From Chitinophagaceae bacterium (GTDB taxonomy: Bacteria > Bacteroidota > Bacteroidia > Chitinophagales > Chitinophagaceae), in contig JAHEZB010000085.1 in the NCBI GenBank assembly GCA_023251285.1, positions 1 to 7,518 of the forward strand: a DNA stretch of 7,518 nucleotides, given 5' to 3'. The position numbers and the translations under genes are program-made. Under the pieces are notes generated by a model. That model was not told where the DNA came from. It saw nothing but the letters and a program-made list of their open reading frames with translations, and did not search any database. Of the stretch, positions 5,907-7,518 are shown one piece after another; the stretch's first letter is position 1, and the number at the start of each line of letters is the position of its first letter.

Positions 5907-5982
5907 TTGATAGGACGGAAAATAAGAATTTGGATTATTCTTTGTTTTGCTGGTTTTGGTCACAGTTATCTCCATATTTTTT

Positions 5983-5990
5983 TACCTTCG
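5983..5990 (+). promoter_or_regulatory. Candidate -7 box for tex
   Basis: TACCTTCG matches TAnnTTTG with one mismatch and ends 31 bases before the tex ATG. A TTTTG lies at 5954-5958, about 24 bases upstream of the box, slightly longer than the usual spacing. Plausible but not certain. Confidence 0.35.
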
Positions 5991-6021
5991 CCGCCTCAAA
6001 AAAAACACTGAATTAATTTTT

Positions 6022-7518
6022 ATGCTTACCTATTCTTCTTCTGTTTCAGAAAAATTGTCAATTTCTGAAAAACAAGTTGTTGCCGTTTTGGAACTATTAA
6101 ACGAAGGCGCTACCATACCCTTTATTGCCCGATATCGTAAAGACAAAACCGGTGCATTGGACGAAGTACAGATCCAAAAAATTCAGGAAGAAGCAAAGTT
6201 TCAACACGAATTTTCTGAAAGGAAAACTTTCATAGAAAAGACGATTACAGAACAGGAAAAGATGACCGATTTTTTGCAGGAAAAAATAAATGAAGCAACT
6301 ACATTAAACGAGCTGGAAGATATTTATTTGCCTTATAAACCAAAACGAAAAACCAAAGCGCAAACGGCGCGGGATAATGGCCTGGAGCCTTTGGCTTTGT
6401 TACTATTAAAACAAGAAAATATTATTCCTCACGCAGAAGCGGAAACATTTGTCAATGAAAAAATCATTGATGCAGATATGGCTTTGCAGGGCGCAAGAGA
6501 TATCATTGCAGAAATGGTAAATGAGGATGTAGAAGTACGTGCTAAAATGAGAAAACTATTTGAACAAAGCGCCACCATTCAAAGTAAAATTCTCAGTGAC
6601 AAAGAAGAAGTCGGAATCAAATACAAAGATTATTTTGATTTCGCTGAAGCTGTTTCTAAAATTCCTTCTCACCGCATTTTAGCGATCATGCGCGGCTTTA
6701 TGGAAGGATTTTTAAAAATGACCATTGCGCCGGAAGAAGAAATTGCTTTAGTAAAAATAGAAGAACAATTTATAAAAGCAAATAATGAAGCGGCAGAGCA
6801 GGTAAAAAAGGCAATCAAAGATGGTTATCGACGCTTATTGCAACCAAGCCTTGAAAGTGAATTCAGAATGGCCTTAAAAACCAAAGGAGATGAAGAAGCG
6901 ATCAATGTATTTGCTGAAAACCTTCGCCAGTTATTGCTTTCATCGCCATTAGGAAGCAAAAGAATTTTAGCAATTGATCCCGGATACCGCACCGGCTGTA
7001 AAGTAGTTGTATTGGATGAAAAAGGGGAATTGCAAAAGACAGATTTGATTTTTGTGCATGAAAAAAATTTTAAAATAAACGAAGCGGAGCATAAAGTAAG
7101 AGAGCTGATCTCTAAATATAACATTGAGGCATTTGCCATTGGAGATGGAACTGCTGGACGGGAAACAGAGAAATTTATAAAGGGATTAAACACAGGTTTA
7201 CCGGTGTTCCTGGTAAATGAAGATGGCGCTTCGATTTATTCTGCTTCTGAAATTGCAAGAGAAGAGTTTCCTGAGCAGGATATTACCGTTCGTGGAGCAG
7301 TAAGCATCGGCCGCAGGCTGATGGATCCGTTGGCGGAGCTGGTAAAAATAGATCCGAAAAGTATTGGTGTAGGGCAATATCAGCATGATGTAAACCAAGC
7401 CAGATTGAAAGAAAAACTGGATCACACAGTGGTTAGTTGTGTGAATGCCGTTGGTGTAAATCTTAATACCGCCGGAAAATATTTATTGAGTTATGTGAGT
7501 GGCATTGGCCCTTCTATC
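6022..7518 (+). CDS. tex: Transcription accessory protein Tex (3' end cut by window)
   Basis: 499 codons, open to the last base of the window; family members are usually 700-800 residues. Tex is a cytoplasmic nucleic-acid-binding protein that affects transcription and RNA metabolism. Seen in order: the helical Tex N-domain with IPFIARYRKDKTGALDE (33-49) and TLNELEDIYLPYKPKRKTKA (94-113); the segment IPSHRILAIMRG (214-225); the YqgF/RNase H-like domain beginning ILAIDPGYRTGCK (315-327, with Asp319), then GDGTAGRETE (374-383) and VNEDGASIYSAS (398-409); the block VRGAVSIGRRLMDPLAELVKIDPKSIGVGQYQHDV; and the start of the helix-hairpin-helix region (NLNTAGKYLLSYVSGIG). The end of the HhH region and the C-terminal S1 domain fall outside. 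No frameshift is seen. ATG 6022 gives the normal family N-terminus. The gap after the nuclease gene is 115 bases. Confidence 0.95.
   Translation, partial: MLTYSSSVSEKLSISEKQVVAVLELLNEGATIPFIARYRKDKTGALDEVQIQKIQEEAKFQHEFSERKTFIEKTITEQEKMTDFLQEKINEATTLNELEDIYLPYKPKRKTKAQTARDNGLEPLALLLLKQENIIPHAEAETFVNEKIIDADMALQGARDIIAEMVNEDVEVRAKMRKLFEQSATIQSKILSDKEEVGIKYKDYFDFAEAVSKIPSHRILAIMRGFMEGFLKMTIAPEEEIALVKIEEQFIKANNEAAEQVKKAIKDGYRRLLQPSLESEFRMALKTKGDEEAINVFAENLRQLLLSSPLGSKRILAIDPGYRTGCKVVVLDEKGELQKTDLIFVHEKNFKINEAEHKVRELISKYNIEAFAIGDGTAGRETEKFIKGLNTGLPVFLVNEDGASIYSASEIAREEFPEQDITVRGAVSIGRRLMDPLAELVKIDPKSIGVGQYQHDVNQARLKEKLDHTVVSCVNAVGVNLNTAGKYLLSYVSGIGPSI

Noticed and set aside
5924..5942. AAGAAT/ATTCTT inverted repeat followed by T-rich DNA after the nuclease gene
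   Set aside because: Only a 6-bp AT-rich stem with a 7-base loop; too weak to call a terminator.
6825..7425. Two minus-strand open frames near the right edge
   Set aside because: They are antisense to the tex coding frame, which is conserved from end to end there.

Overview
The window looks like chromosomal DNA of a Bacteroidota bacterium, most likely of the Chitinophagaceae or a close relative. This is an inference from four things: AT-rich spacers, leaders with no clear Shine-Dalgarno site, perfect matches to the Bacteroidota -7 promoter box TAnnTTTG just upstream of two genes, and typical Bacteroidota proteins (a TonB-like ExbBD partner, a small beta-barrel protein, a DUF4142 lipoprotein, an S1/P1-type nuclease).

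Layout. At the left edge, on the minus strand, is the 5' part of a TonB-like membrane protein with a TTG start (1-232). A 594-base stretch without a convincing gene follows (233-826); it holds one plus-strand promoter-like box. An outer-membrane beta-barrel gene (827-1393, plus) is followed by a C-terminal remnant of a second, related barrel gene (1427-1585) and a 58-base imperfect hairpin (1607-1664). The minus strand then carries yggS, a PLP-binding protein gene with five tandem 7-base repeats inside its coding sequence (1669-2352), and an acyl-CoA dehydrogenase (2425-3579). These two may be co-transcribed. Next, also on the minus strand, are a clear intrinsic terminator (3691-3720), the DUF4142 lipoprotein it serves (3746-4279), and a 54-residue single-span membrane protein (4533-4697). 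Divergent from these is a secreted S1/P1-type nuclease (4902-5906, plus). Last comes a long open frame for the transcription accessory protein Tex, cut by the right edge (6022-7518).

How the genes relate. The window is a run of mostly independent housekeeping and envelope genes, not one pathway. Four or five products act at the envelope: the TonB-like protein, the barrel protein, the lipoprotein, the small membrane protein and the exported nuclease. YggS (PLP homeostasis), the acyl-CoA dehydrogenase (fatty-acid or branched-chain acyl-CoA oxidation) and Tex (RNA binding) are cytoplasmic.

I found no phage, CRISPR, toxin-antitoxin or defence module and no convincing new multi-gene system. The most interesting signals are small: the frame-shifting heptamer repeat inside yggS, the decayed barrel paralog with the hairpin beside it, and short direct repeats spaced 16 bases apart in two separate spacers.
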